The notes under the pieces: model-generated
The model's database searches: none
Told to the model about the DNA's origin: nothing
What the model saw: the letters and a program-made list of their open reading frames with translations, nothing else
Position numbers and translations under genes: made by a program
From: Urophycis tenuis
Taxonomy: Eukaryota; Chordata; Actinopteri; Gadiformes; Phycidae
Reading direction: 5' to 3'
Length of the DNA: 64,000 nucleotides
Assembly: GCA_036785325.1 (NCBI GenBank)
Contig: JAXIVH010000010.1
Location: forward strand, 10,783,087 to 10,847,086
Shown: piece by piece, positions 1 through 11,709 of the stretch
Layout of the letters: every line of letters starts with the position of its first letter
Numbering within the stretch: position 1 is the first letter of the stretch

Positions 1-143
1 ACTGTGCTGAGTTAGTGGGACGTTAGGAGCTGCTGGTGCATGTCCACTGTGCTGAGTTAGTGGGACGTTAGGAGCTGCTGGTGCATGTCCACCGTGCTGA
101 GTTAGTGGGACGCTAGGAGCTGCTGGTGCATGTCCACTGTGCG
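1..143. repeat. 45-bp tandem repeat, 3 copies
   Basis: Three consecutive 45-bp units (ACTGTGCTGAGTTAGTGGGA at the start, GGTGCATGTCC at the end) with two substitutions in the third. The first unit begins at the window edge, so the array may extend further left. Confidence 0.9.
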
Positions 144-160
144 TGCAGTGGACATGCACC
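125..160. repeat. perfect 15-bp inverted repeat at the array end
   Basis: GGTGCATGTCCACTG at 125-139 pairs perfectly with 146-160 around a 6-nt loop. The left arm is the end of the last 45-bp unit. Confidence 0.85.
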
Positions 161-180
161 ACATTTTAGATGGCTTTTCG

Positions 181-640
181 TTTGTCCATTTCAGCTGCCC
201 TTCAACTAGTAAAGTAATCCAGTGTAATGCTGTCCTCTAGTGGTATTCAACGGAAATTGTTCAAGGGGACCATAGGGGCGTGTAATGTTTGGATCTGACA
301 TGCTCTTTACATTAAATACACAGACCTTGAAAGACCCTGCAGCTCCTGTTCTCTTTGTGTCTTATTGAGTTTCATGTGCGTGCTCCGACTGAGTCCTAAT
401 TTGCGCGAGGGAACTGAAGTGAGGTCAAGAGAGAAAAGGAATGCAGTGACAGCACACGTGCAGACCTGCCAGGGATGAACTCGATTAAACTTTGTTTAGT
501 ACAGTATACCACAAGCTCCTCAAAGGGCTTACTGTGAATGGCTATTTCTGTTCAAAACTTTGGTCCAAATTAAGGTCTCAGCATGTCACAACATGTACCA
601 GGTGTCTGAATATGAGAGTGTGAACAGAAGTACACATGGG
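181..640. other. unique sequence, no gene seen
   Basis: No open frame with coding character, splice pattern or known repeat is recognised. Confidence 0.5.
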
Positions 641-930
641 CATGTGTGTATGTGCGTGTGTCTCAGTATGTGTGCGTGCATGTTTGTGTGTTTGTGTGTG
701 TGTGCGTGCGTGCATGCATGTGTGTCCGCACTTGCATGTGTGTATGCAACTGTGCATGTGTGTGTGTGTGCGTAGGTGCGTGCGTGACTCTCAATGTGTG
801 TGAGGTGCGTGCGTGACTCTCAGTGTGTGTGAGGTGTGTGTATGTATTTGCATCTACCTGCGTGAGAGTGTGTGTGTGTGTGTGTGTGTGTGTGACTCTC
901 AGTGTGTGTGTGAGGTGTGTGAAGGAGGCG
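640..930. repeat. TG-rich microsatellite region
   Basis: Imperfect TG/TGCG repeats with interspersed GTGACTCTCA(A/G)TGTGTG units (near 784, 812 and 892). Open frames here are repeat artefacts. Confidence 0.9.
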
Positions 931-935
931 TGTGA

Positions 936-1115
936 TATGCCGACCAGCCGACAGCGGGGCTGGCAGGAGGGCCCAAATCGCGGGGACATGACCTCACCGC
1001 GGTGGTCCTCTCTGCGGACCACGGGGTGACAATCAACCGTGACAACGTCAAACCCGTCTGCCAGAATGACCTCAACATGGCTTTGATTGAACAGGCAATG
1101 CACTTCCTCCAGAGG
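936..1115 (+). other. exon-like open frame, unidentified
   Basis: One plus-strand frame from 936 to 1115 is open, rich in G or C at third positions and reads ...HDLTAVVLSADHGVTINRD then PVCQNDLNMALIEQAMHFLQR, ending at a possible splice donor (AGG then GTATAT). Upstream AG dinucleotides at 946-947 or 953-954 could serve as acceptors after the TG tract. The protein is not recognised. The minus strand is also open in one frame, so the orientation is not certain. Confidence 0.35.
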
Positions 1116-1274
1116 GTATATACATACACGCACACCCACACCCACACACACTCATGTAAATCATTTGCATTCTGCATTAGGTTATCGGCCCCTGTCATGC
1201 TGTCTCCCACTCTCTCTCTCCTCCATTTTTCCATGGACACGCATTGAGGCATCTATCTATGTTGCATAACTCTG

Positions 1275-1640
1275 TAGCTCATCAAGTCAAGTCAAGTAAA
1301 CTTTATGTTCAGTTTTCATGAATGTACAGGACATACACAAAAACCGAAATGCTGTTTCCCTCGATTCCTGGTGCTAGACACGCATGCAAAATATAAATAT
1401 AAATATATAAAAATAGGAATACAAAAAATCTAAATAAAAAAGGGTCGTGAATATATACAAATGATATAAACAGTATAAACAGTATGAGGTGCAGTATGGA
1501 CATTAATAAACAGTAATAAATAAACAGTATGGACATTGTATGAACAGTGTATAAACAGTGTATGAACAGTGTATAAGTATATAAGCAGTATAAACAGTAT
1601 GAACAGTTATATAACAGTTATAAACAGTATGGATAGCGTT
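1275..1640. repeat. dispersed teleost-type repeat end and AT-rich minisatellite
   Basis: AAGTCAAGTCAAGTAAACTT followed by a GTACAGGACATAC..CCGAAATGCTG segment resembles pieces at 44474-44540 and 46018-46130. It runs into degenerate AACAGTATAAACAGT / GTATGAACAGT units at about 1465-1632. Confidence 0.6.
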
Positions 1641-1649
1641 CTTATAAAG

Positions 1650-1740
1650 TGGCTGTGCATGGTGGTGGGGGGGGTGGGGGGGCTGTGCATGGTGGTGGGG
1701 GGTGGTGGGGCTGTGCATGGTGGTGGATGGGTGGGGGCTG
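1650..1740. repeat. G-rich tandem repeat
   Basis: About three units of GGCTGTGCATGGTGGTGGGG with expanding G runs. Many G runs of four or more could form quadruplexes. Confidence 0.8.
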
Positions 1741-2278
1741 TAAAGTAAAGTCCAGGCTCTTGGGGAGAGGGGTTGTGTGCAGGTGTCCGGGGGTGAATGG
1801 GTGGGGGGGTGGGTGGGGCTGGGAATGGGTGGGGGTCAATTTCAATGTCCATCGTCTGTGCTGGCAGAGGGCAGAGAAAGAAGGGGGATCAGTAGTGTAC
1901 AGTAGTACAGTAGTGTTGATATTATTCTATTGTTGCTTCCAATTATTCTTTAGTAATATTCTTTAGTAATCTCGGCTTCATATTTATTCCTAGTAAAACT
2001 TATTTTGCCGGTTTTTATTATTGGGTGAAGTTCTTAATAATGATCCTGTTTTCAGTCTTTAACTAACCGTCTGTATTCATGATTACATCTACTGCTATAT
2101 TTCTACATTTTGCTTTGGAGGATTAGCTTAGTTTTCTCCACTGCAGGAGAAAGGACACCACACCCCTCATCATGCAGCTATAAATAGGACTCGTTGGAAA
2201 ATGCTGACTGAATTTCATGACAACAAACAAACACATTTACTGGAATTTTTTGTAAACAACAACAATGTTAAGCATGGT

Positions 2279-2279
<1 letters not shown>

Positions 2280-2329
<50 letters not shown>

Positions 2330-2339
2330 CACACACACG

Positions 2340-2396
<57 letters not shown>

Positions 2397-2431
2397 GCAC
2401 ACACACACACACACATGCACACACACACGCA
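2280..2431. repeat. CA microsatellite, about 150 bp
   Basis: Nearly uninterrupted (CA)n with a few G and A interruptions. Confidence 0.97.
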
Positions 2432-2616
2432 CACTTCCACACCGGGCAGTCCTCGCCAACATCCACTAGGGGCTCTCTTCAACACAACTTGTAAATAGTT
2501 CCCACTTTGTTCTCGCAATCAATCGTAATCCCCTCCTCTCGTTAGACCACAAATCCCTTCATCTTGCTCTCTTTCTCTCTTTCATCCCCCCTGCTAGAGC
2601 ATGGATGGTTAGGGGC

Positions 2617-2617
<1 letters not shown>

Positions 2618-2668
<51 letters not shown>

Positions 2669-2689
2669 TGTGTGTGTGTGTGTCTGTGT

Positions 2690-2720
<31 letters not shown>
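2618..2720. repeat. TG microsatellite, about 100 bp
   Basis: (TG)n with three TC interruptions, followed by a G run. Together with the CA tract 190 bp to the left it could fold as a long imperfect inverted repeat. Confidence 0.97.
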
Positions 2721-2764
2721 GGGGGGTGTATGTGTGTGGTATGGGGGGTTGGACGGGGGGGGGT

Positions 2765-3135
2765 ACATAAACAAGCCCGGGCTCGAGGGGAGTGGAGGGG
2801 TGCATTGGGGTCAGCTATGCGTGGCTGGGCGAAGGTGCTGGCTTCGGCAGCCATTGTGCTGCCAAAGGCCTGGTGTTGTTTCAGTGAGCCTCGCCCCTGC
2901 TGGCTTCAGCGCAATCGGGCCCAGCTGACTGGCTCCGGGCCAAGCCCAGAGTCATCAGCATGCCTGCACCCCTTTGTCCCCAGGTTAAGCCGGGGTCTGG
3001 TGACCTCCAGGGCAGCGCCCCCCTCTGCAGCCGCAGCCACGTGGGATCGCCTGCCTCTTTGTTTTGACCTCTTTGTTTGTGAGATGCGCAATGTGCACCT
3101 GCGGACCTGTGGTGGGCCCGCACACTTTAGACTGG
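2765..3135. other. GC-rich non-repetitive segment
   Basis: A locally GC-rich 370-bp stretch in AT-rich surroundings, with open frames on both strands but no recognisable protein. Confidence 0.4.
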
Positions 3136-4757
3136 GAGATGCAAAAGCCCAGGAATGTATTGTAGTCAAACAGATGCTATGCGGTAAACCACTACAGCTA
3201 TATATTATATATATATATATATAATATAGATACTTCAATATAGTGTACATATGAATAAATAATAACAGTTATATATTACAAAGTATGTATATATCTTCAC
3301 CCAGTTAGGACATAGGACTATCCTGACTGTCAGCAGAGGGGGATGTTGACATATTTTGGAGAGTCGAATGGTCATAGAGGTCTATGTTACACCTCCCTGG
3401 TCTTCACTGTAATGTAGCTCATCCATCACATCACCTGACCTATGCTGGGACAGGGATAACCCCAACACCCTAGCACAAAGACACCAGTTATGTTATGAAA
3501 ATGATTTTTGATCCCAAACTGTGTTTGTTGACTGTCGGGGCGGCTTAGCAGCCACAAAGCTCCCTTTGTCAGTGAACAGCTTTTAAATGTACTGTATGTT
3601 GGAGTAGTCTGACCCATAGTGTTGTGTTTAGCTTCTTCGCTTCCATTGCCATCAGATTTGTGTTTGCAGCCAGCCATGGGTGCATCGAGCAGCCCTTTCT
3701 GCTTTTTGACTTGTCAAGACCAATCCACCCAACCACAGCTCCAGCACCATATTGTAAGGGTCTTCCCTCCAGGCCGTCTTGTACAATAAAGTGTCACTAG
3801 AGAGACTGGAAATCAAGGCAAATGTTTGAGTGAACAGGTTAACACACAGACAAACCACCTCTGTACCATAGTAATAAAAGCCAGATGCGACTTGCGTAAT
3901 AAAGTAATACATTTCAAATATATAGTGTATTTCATCCCTTCATCTTCATTCCAGCTCTCATGTTCAAATCTTTATGTTTTGACAAACCTTAGAGAGGGAA
4001 GGCAGGATCTCAGGATGGTGCAAACCCAATTTTTTGGGGATTAAGCATCACTTATAACTTACAACAGCTTTGTATCACAGCATGCAGGTGACAAGGTGAG
4101 GTGTTGTAATACTTTCAATAGACCAACCATGATATTGATGATATTGTTGTTTCGAGTTGGTGGCTTGTTGTGGAAGCAGTGACTATAGTAGTGTAATTTC
4201 TGTTCAGACAGATATGAAGTAAAGTTAAATATTCAATTTTTATTTAGTATGTATACTGTATTTGTATAGTTTTGTAGGGATGGAACAAAACACAAAATCT
4301 CCACACTGACAATTGATTAACTATTTGAGTTGATTTGACAAAATGGAGGATTTTCAGAAGTTAGAAGGAACTTATTTTCATTAATAAAAAAATGACTTTG
4401 ATCCACGTTTCCCTGCATGGAAAAGCAGGGACATTGTGTCTGTGAATTCAGTGGATTTAGTCCAGAAGCAGATCAGAGGGCAACCAGTCAATCATTAAAT
4501 CATAATACAAACCCATTAAAGCTTGTCTAGTTTCCCCCAATGGCAGCAAGCATTAACATATTGGGGTAAAAGTGTATTGATTATCTTTGATGGCTAAAAG
4601 TATTGATATTGTTTTGGATTCCCAAATGGTCTGATACTTTGTGAAACCAGCATTCAGTATCCATTAGAACTACATCCTCAGTCACTTGGTTTGCCAAATG
4701 GTTTTGGAACCACGCTGAACGTCACAGAACAACAATTGATATGCAGATTGGAAAGGC
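3136..4757. other. intergenic, nothing recognised
   Basis: AT-rich. A (TA)n tract lies near 3200-3225. No gene or element is supported. Confidence 0.5.
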
Positions 4758-4887
4758 TTTTAATGTTAATGTACATACACACTTAAGCGTGGACGCTGGA
4801 AGGAGGTTTGGAATGAAAAAGGCGAGGAAGGAGAGAGAGAGAGAGAGGTGTTCTAGAAGTCATGCTGGAAGTCACATGTGGCGGGTT

Positions 4888-5914
4888 CTAGAACTCAGTG
4901 ATCCTGCGGAAGGAGCCCACGCTGGGGGAGGAAGCCCCCCAGTCCACGTAGTTGTGGTACTCCCCGCGGTCCAGGAAGTACTGCTGCCCTTTGTAGTGTG
5001 GCTGCTCGTACAAGGCCCAGGCGCCGTCCGTCACCACGCAGGAGTGGAAGTCGCTGAACTTGAAGGCCTCGGGCACCGACGGGCAGTCCTCGGCCCACTC
5101 TGCCTCCTGACCTCCGAAGTCCTGCTCTTCGTAGAACCTGATCTTCCAGGACTTTCCGTAAACCTTGAAATTGCGCAGGGACACAGGAGGAGAGGAAAAT
5201 AAGACGTTACAATCACAGTGTCTTTCCGTTATAACACGGACGTCGTCCTGTCTGTGTGTTCACCACTTGATTCTCACTCAATTGATTTCTTGGCTGTCTT
5301 CCTGGTTTCCTTCACTTATTAATGTGCATGGGCAAGCCCCTGCCAACACATGAGCCCTTTATCTCTCCTTTTTGTCTGTTGGCCTTCGACTTATTACTGC
5401 CAGATTGGTGCACACTGGTATTTTGGCAAAGGGCTCGGGTAATCTACTGCCCCCAGTTATTCATAAGACATGAAACCTCTAAGTTAGACTTTTAAACCGC
5501 AATGCAAAATTTCAAGTTAGAATTGCACAGGGACACTCTGACAAACAATGTCTTCTGTGCTCTTGGTAGCGCGAGTTTACATTTTTGATAGAGCGACAAG
5601 ACGCAATGCTATCGTTGAAGCTCATCCACTGCTGCTGATCCGGGTAGTCCCCTGGGCTCAGGATGTACTGGTAGCCAGCGAAGTTGGCCCGCTCGTACAG
5701 CACCCAGCAGCCGCTCGCCACCCTGATGGAGCTACAGCGGCTGAAGTAGGAGAGCAGGTCTGGGCAGTCGCTGCTGCACTCGTAGCACTGGCCCTGGAAG
5801 TTCCTGTCCTCAAAGAACGTAATCTATAGGGATTGGAGACGTGCTGGTAAGTGACCGTAGCCTCCAAATGACATTACGTGTTTTTCACAGTATTCATTAA
5901 GACACAGCACACGC

Positions 5915-5970
<56 letters not shown>

Positions 5971-6089
5971 GCGCACGCGCACGCGCACACGCACCCACAC
6001 GTTTACATTTAAAAATAAAAAAAAGATCTGCGAACCACTGTGTCAAATGTAATGGAAATATTTTTCATTGGACTTCTTACCTTCCCCAT
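4888..6089 (-). CDS. gamma-crystallin, gamma-S/MX-like, 3 exons
   Basis: Structural lens protein with two domains of two Greek keys each. Read on the minus strand, exon 1 is 6089-6081 (ATGGGGAAG, then GTAAGA), exon 2 is 5823-5581 (81 codons, starting ITFFEDRNFQGQCYE and ending SCRSIKN before GTAAAC) and exon 3 is 5163-4888 (91 codons plus stop, starting VYGKSWKIRFYEE and ending VGSFRRITEF). The total of 175 aa is normal for the family. Both introns are phase 0 as in its plus-strand neighbours. Unlike them it has six Trp (for example GCWVLYER, GAWALYEQ, DWGASSPSVGSF) and few Met. The C-terminal DWGA-SP-V-SFRRI resembles gamma-S; fish gamma-MX is the alternative. An ATTAAA poly(A) signal lies at 4763-4758. 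No clear TATAAAAG is seen. A dispersed teleost-type repeat begins about 30 bp upstream of the ATG. Intron 1 contains a long CA microsatellite. It is divergently arranged with gamma-M copy 1, the two start codons being 1.3 kb apart. Confidence 0.9.
5908..5998. repeat. CA microsatellite in intron 1 of the minus-strand gene
   Basis: (CA)n passing into (GCAC)n and CGCG-containing repeats. Confidence 0.95.
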
Positions 6090-6112
6090 TCTTGATGATG
6101 TTGCTCACCTTT

Positions 6113-6190
6113 TTTATTTATTTAATTGATTTCACCTTTATTTATCCAGGTAGATAACACATTGATATAAACAATTCTCTTTTGGTAGGT
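6113..6190. repeat. dispersed repeat piece at the promoter of the minus-strand crystallin
   Basis: The CACCTTTATTTATCCAGGTAG motif is typical of a widespread teleost interspersed repeat. It begins about 30 bp upstream of the start codon at 6089. Confidence 0.55.
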
Positions 6191-7034
6191 GTACCTTCCC
6201 ACCAGCTGTAGCTGGGCTGTGCTATATATCAAAATGCAGAATGTGCTGACAGGGGGATACCATTGTCATCCGAACAAGCTTGATTTGCATATCAGCAAAA
6301 TAGTTTGTTTAACTTTGATTTCGAATGTCTTATAAGAAATAATTACCAGAAGGGAAATTTAGGCCATTGGCTGTACTATAAGAAACATTCTAACTTAAGT
6401 ATTAGGAGTGACTAAAGGTTTCTGATTCAATTACTTTTCCCAAAAATAAAATGTTTTCTTTTGCAGATGTTTTTGTTCAGTATGATATATTTGCTCTTGA
6501 TGGAATGGCAGACAATGGCTTAATAGTAGAGGCAACAACCACTTAATTCATATGTAAAGACATGTATTTCATACATAAACAAAGGTAAACAGTAGAAACA
6601 CTGTGATGTCTTACAACAAATTATGAGTTACAAATTATGATGAGCACTACAAATGAGAAATTTGATAGATGTGTTGTGATGACAATGTCTCACAAATTTG
6701 TAATAAATAACTTCATCTTAAATGTAATGAAATACAAAAACATGGACTGGTAATAAAGGTTTCCCTCACTGATATCCAACTACCCACAGGTCTTGATTTA
6801 GATCATTAAAGTCTTAAAAGATAATAAAACTAGAAGGCAATGCATTTTCGCGATGAATCTATTGCATGGCAGGCAAGTAGCGACAATCAATTCTGCATCA
6901 TGGTTGTACTGAACAAAATGTTCCCTCGACCTAATGGCATATGTGTCTTTTAGTGATATTGTTACTGTTTGCACCGATATTTTGTATATTTGATCAGTGC
7001 CCATATTTGATCAGTGTTTGTGTGCATGACACGA

Positions 7035-7087
<53 letters not shown>

Positions 7088-7350
7088 ATTTCCCATGGGA
7101 CTGTTTCAGCACAGGGGAAATTGGCTGGATTTACGTAAGATTTCTATCAAGATGGTTGTGAATTCATTCAGTATTATATTCTACCCGAAGATATGTTTTT
7201 CTTTAAGCATATGACCGTATACAACTCACCCCCTTGTCTTGAGCTGAACTCTTTTTTTTGACGCACAGTGGCACAAATTAAATGAACAGTGATTGCAGAT
7301 GTGCTTATTCATCAGGTTCAAGATCACGTGAATGACAAAAACCTGCCACA
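6191..7350. other. intergenic between the divergent crystallin genes
   Basis: AT-rich, with a CA microsatellite at 7037-7085. Any control elements shared by the divergent pair would lie here. None is obvious apart from the copy 1 TATA box at its end. Confidence 0.5.
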
Positions 7351-7358
7351 GTATCGAG

Positions 7359-7366
7359 TATAAAAG
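7359..7366 (+). promoter_or_regulatory. TATA box of gamma-M copy 1
   Basis: TATAAAAG 61 bp upstream of the ATG. The composite Maf/SOX-like module of the later copies is not recognisable here. Confidence 0.8.
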
Positions 7367-7419
7367 GCCCCGGCCGCTGTGGGTTGATCACAGAACTGCA
7401 TACAAGCAAGCTGGCAAAC

Positions 7420-8491
7420 ATGGGCAAGGTATGTAGGGATTTCATTCTGCACCATTGCATTACATTTATTCAGCTTACAATATTTTCATTCTACCATGGA
7501 GTAACTATCAAGTGCAAACTGTCAAGTGCTACTTTTTAAAGTTATTTTGTTTCCTATCTATCTAATGTGCAGGATTTAGCTAACAGGGAGCCTAGCAGGG
7601 ACAATAGACTGCACAACATTATAGTATACACATCATCAAACTAAATAGGAGCATTTAGCAGACGCTTCTATCCAATTCAACTTCAAGTGATTTCAGAGAT
7701 ACAGGATCTTGCTCAAGGACACCCACAGAACTGTGAGCACTAGGAATAAAGCCGGGAACCTTTCGGGCTGGGTGTGATACCCTCTTCATAGTTTATACCA
7801 GTCAGCAACCACTTGCTTTACTTTATTCGCCATACAATGTGCAAAATGTTAAAATATTGAATGTGTCATTTTCCAGATCATTTTCTACGAGGAGAAGAAC
7901 TTCCAGGGCCGCTCCTATGAGTGCATGAGCGACTGCGCTGACATGTCCTCCTACCTGAGCAGGTGCAACTCCTGCAGGGTGGAGAGCGGCTGCTTCGTGG
8001 TCTATGAGAGGAACAACTACATGGGAACCCAGTACTTCATGAAGAGGGGAGAGTACCCCGACTACAGCAGCATGATGGGCATGTGCAGTGCCATCAGGTC
8101 CTGCCGCATGATCCCCATGGTTGGTATCCGAATAAGATTACAAACACAACTGGTTCAACTCATATATTGACTGTATTTGAAACCAATGGCCTCTTCCTCT
8201 TACTTCAAAACACAGTACAAGGGCCAGTACAGGATGAAGGTCTACGAGAGGGAGAACTTCGGTGGTCAGTTCCATGAGATGATGGACGACTGTGACAACG
8301 TCATGGATCGTTACCGCATGTCTGACTGCCAGTCCTGCAACGTGATGGACGGCCACTGGCTGATGTACGAGCAGCCCCAGTACAGAGGCAGGATGATGTA
8401 CATGAGGCCCGGAGAGTACAGGAGCTTCAAGGAGATGGGATATGATGGAGTGCGTTTCCAATCTTTCAGGAGAATTATGGATTCCTGTTAA
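7420..8491 (+). CDS. crygm: gamma-M crystallin, copy 1 (short exon 2 class)
   Basis: First gene of the plus-strand cluster; crygm is used as a family symbol because no individual orthologue can be assigned. Exon 1 is 7420-7428 (MGK, donor GTATGT), exon 2 is 7877-8119 (81 codons, IIFYEEKNFQGRSYECM to RMIPM, donor GTTGGT) and exon 3 is 8216-8491 (91 codons plus TAA, YKGQYRMKVYEREN to FRRIMDSC). Total 175 aa. The middle of exon 2 reads GEYPDYSSMMGMCSAIRSC and lacks the MQRMQS insertion of the later genes. Exon 3 ends KEMGYDGVRFQSF rather than the usual REMMSGQRFMSM, so this is one of the more diverged copies. The only Trp is in GHWLMYEQPQ. TATAAAAG at 7359 is 61 bp before the ATG and AATAAA is at 8498. 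Intron 1 (448 bp) is the longest in the cluster and contains a dispersed repeat. Confidence 0.96.
7640..7800. repeat. dispersed repeat in intron 1 of copy 1
   Basis: GCATTTAGCAGACGCTTCTATCC followed by a TTGCTCAAGGACACC segment. The motif also occurs near 9950, 57060 (reverse) and 61385, and is common in teleost repeats. Confidence 0.65.
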
Positions 8492-8503
8492 GAATGAAAT
8501 AAA

Positions 8504-9930
8504 ATGAAATGCATTTTAAGCACATCTTGGATCCTTTGTCATGTTGTGTGAACTTAACTTAACAGTCAATCAACACTTGATTGAAATCCCTAAATTGAGC
8601 TTTACTCCACTAATATGATATGGTATGGTGCAGTATACTTTCACCTTTACTCTGGTGTATAAATTAGTACACCAGAGTCTATATAGAAAAAAAGTAAAGC
8701 AAAATGATATTATGTTCTGTTTAAATATTGCAGGATTCAGTCGATGCACAACACAATTTCAATCTCATGACGACATGCCTGGACATATAGCCTTGTGAGA
8801 CCGTCCAAATATTCAAAGGTTGCATTTCACAATGATCAGTCAATCAGTTTCCATATTAATCAATCCTCGGCAGGGCATTTATTGTTTTGCACATAGGGGT
8901 GTGGCCTTACAAAATCTTTCTCTGTTCGGCTATTTCTCTCATTACAACAGTCAAATATAGAGCAGCTTTCAATTAAATTATAAGTTATAAGGCTTGAAGT
9001 GAGACATTGCCCAGCAGCTGCTTTTCTCAACCACATCCACATGTCCATCAAATGCAGTCTATATCATAGAAAACCTCTCATGGGGGATTGTCTGTCTATA
9101 GACAGAGATGCCACTATGTCTTACCTTCTGAGTACCTGCTGAGACATTTGCCTTCAAAACAATTAGCCTGTTCCTGTTGTTTTGACATACTTAGTTTAAA
9201 ACACATCCAAACTCATTTCTACTTGGTCATAAATAAGCAAGCCTAGCATCCATCATCATGATGATTCAGGTTGCTCATGACCTAGCTTGGTAAATGCATG
9301 GCTGTGTGATTTCAAAATCACATCAGCGCATGTTCTGGGGATACAATGAGGTGCTTAAAAATCTGTACAAATCACTTGCATTATCCCACCGTATCATTTA
9401 TTACTGTACTGTACACACTTTACTACCCATACACTCATCCATACTGAGGGCCAAATTATGTCCAGGTTGCCAGGTCGAGGGCCAAGTATCAGAGTTTTTT
9501 TTTTTTATTGGCCCAGTAAACATTGTTTTATGTGCAGATGTTATTGCTCCTGCTATAAATAGAAGTAGTATATTATTGTTAGGATTAGTAGTACAAGTGG
9601 TAGTTGGATGTAGTAGCAGATATTTCACCTCATGGCAGGTTATGACGTAGTGTCAATAGGTTGGCACGGACCGGACACTTTGCTCTTGAGGGCCGGATTG
9701 TGCCTGCAGGCCGCTAATTGGGGGTGGCTGCTCTACTGTATATATATTGTACATCTCCTTCTACCTACTACTTGCACAATCTGTTTACTGGTTATTTTAC
9801 AGGCCACTGTTTACTTGACTGCTGTTACTTTACTACTGCCTACTCATATTGCACTATTCATGTACATACTGCACCTTAATTGCTCCTTTGCACTTCTGGT
9901 TAGAACGCCAACTACATTTCGTTGTTACAT
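8504..9930. other. intergenic, nothing recognised
   Basis: AT-rich sequence without a supported gene. A short T/A homopolymer lies near 9494-9507. Confidence 0.5.
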
Positions 9931-9934
9931 TTAC

Positions 9935-10620
9935 ATTTACATTTTGGGCATTTAGCAGACGCTTTTATCCAAAGTGACTTACAATGACTACATTTGTCAT
10001 AAGAAGGTAGATAGATAGACAGATAGCTATACTTTGTTGATCCCAGGCTGGGAAATTACAGGTGAAACATTTCATTGCTGCTAATACAGTAAGAACGTCA
10101 CCAGAACAAATTTCAAGCATTTCAATTGCTAGGTTAACCACTGCTAGTATACAACATCTCAGACTAAGTGCCAAGTTAAAAAGAATGATTAAAATGCCAA
10201 GTTACAAGGAGTGATTAAAGTGCCAAGACGTACAACAAATAAGAGCATGAGGGTAGGGTTATGCAAGGTTCAGATGAACTCTGAACAATTGGGTCTTGGG
10301 TCTCTTCCGAAAGATGGGGAGTGACTCTGCAGTCCTGACATTGGCAGGGAGCTCGTTCCACCACTGCGGTGCCAAAACTGAGAAGAGTTGAGATTTCGTC
10401 ATCCGACCTTATCCTCCTTTTAGTGATGCCGGTACCAGTCAACCAGCTGAGGTAGTTGATCGGAATGCTCGAGCAGGGGCGTGGTGTTTCACTAATATTT
10501 GGGGGTAGGTAGGGGCAGTTTCATTAACAGGTTTGTAGGCCAGTAGCATTGTCTTGAATTTGATGTGAGCCACTACAAGGAGCCAGTGGAGGTCTTGGAA
10601 TAGGGGGGTCACATGGATCT
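9935..10620. repeat. dispersed repeat, uninterrupted copy
   Basis: Starts ACATTTACATTTTGGGCATT with AGCAGACGCTTTTATCC and runs through ATTGGCAGGGAGCTCGTTCC. The same sequence recurs at 61361-62290, where it is split by a SINE. Confidence 0.8.
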
Positions 10621-11709
10621 CGTTGTCTCTGTATTTGTACTCTGCACATAGACAATAAAATTTAATCTAATCTAATCTAATGATAGTTACTACACATACC
10701 TGTACTAAAATCCCAATGGACGCAAGTAGAATTTGAAGACAATACATTTTTTTATGTTCACACTCTGAAGCTTACACTTAGATACCTACACAAGGACCAC
10801 GGAATCACTTGTGAATTATGGGTCTGGAGAAGTGGTTGGAGCCATAGACTGTTGGTAAAATGCACCTTCCAGGGATCTTTGTTTGATCGCTGGTGTCATC
10901 AGAGTAATCCTGGATGAGTTGCTCTCACAGCTTTGACGGTGATGAGGCACATTTGACCTTACTCGATGTGTATCGTGGGTCTGAGCAGTCAAGATCATCG
11001 TATCTGAGAGTCAAAACTAAACTGTGAATTTCTCTGCGATCTTCATGTACATTCCACAATTTATAAACTTTTTTAGTTTGATTTTAAGGAACAAGTTAAT
11101 GTGACTTGAAATGCAATCATGAATTTGTTTATAATCCATTACTTTCTAATACTTTCAAATGTACAGCCTTACCTGCAGATTCTGTAGCTCATAATGTCAC
11201 AGAAAATAATAAAATAATGTTGGGTTTTTTTGGACGTTGTGCTGTGTCAAATATGTATCAGTTAAATGAAATATGCTGATCTTTCACCTTATTATGCATT
11301 GAGTCTGAGCCCTTTAGGAACAGTATGTTGTCTACAACTTGTTAATTGACTTACCATCATATGACATGATTTCACAAGATGGCTCATATGACTGTGCCTT
11401 TTTTTGTGACTTAAATACAAGTGGCTGAAATGCATACGATTGAGGCATTTATCAAGACACAAGGCCTGACCTGTAATAAACAAAATAAAATAAAATACTG
11501 GTTTGATGTATGAGAGTGCAATGGCTTTGTCGTGTACTGTAAACGGTACTGTACGTGTAGAAGCTTCTGTTGACCTCTTTTATTCTAGAAAACAATACAG
11601 TGTCCACAAATGCATTTTCACTACACTACACTATGTACTGTATACAGTGTTGGATAACCTGCAGTTGCATAATCCTTTTACATCCACACCGCTCTGTAGG
11701 CCGCTATGA
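10621..11709. other. intergenic with (ATCTA)n element end
   Basis: A GTACTCTGCACATAGACAAT segment followed by TAATCTAATCTAATCTAATG at 10625-10681 is the reverse of the piece at 46018-46080. The remainder shows no gene. Confidence 0.5.

Noticed and set aside
23..135. CRISPR-like array
   Set aside because: The 45-bp units are directly adjacent without variable spacers, and the DNA is vertebrate.
2201..2805. Thr/His-rich and Cys/Val-rich open frames
   Set aside because: Translations of CA/TG microsatellites.
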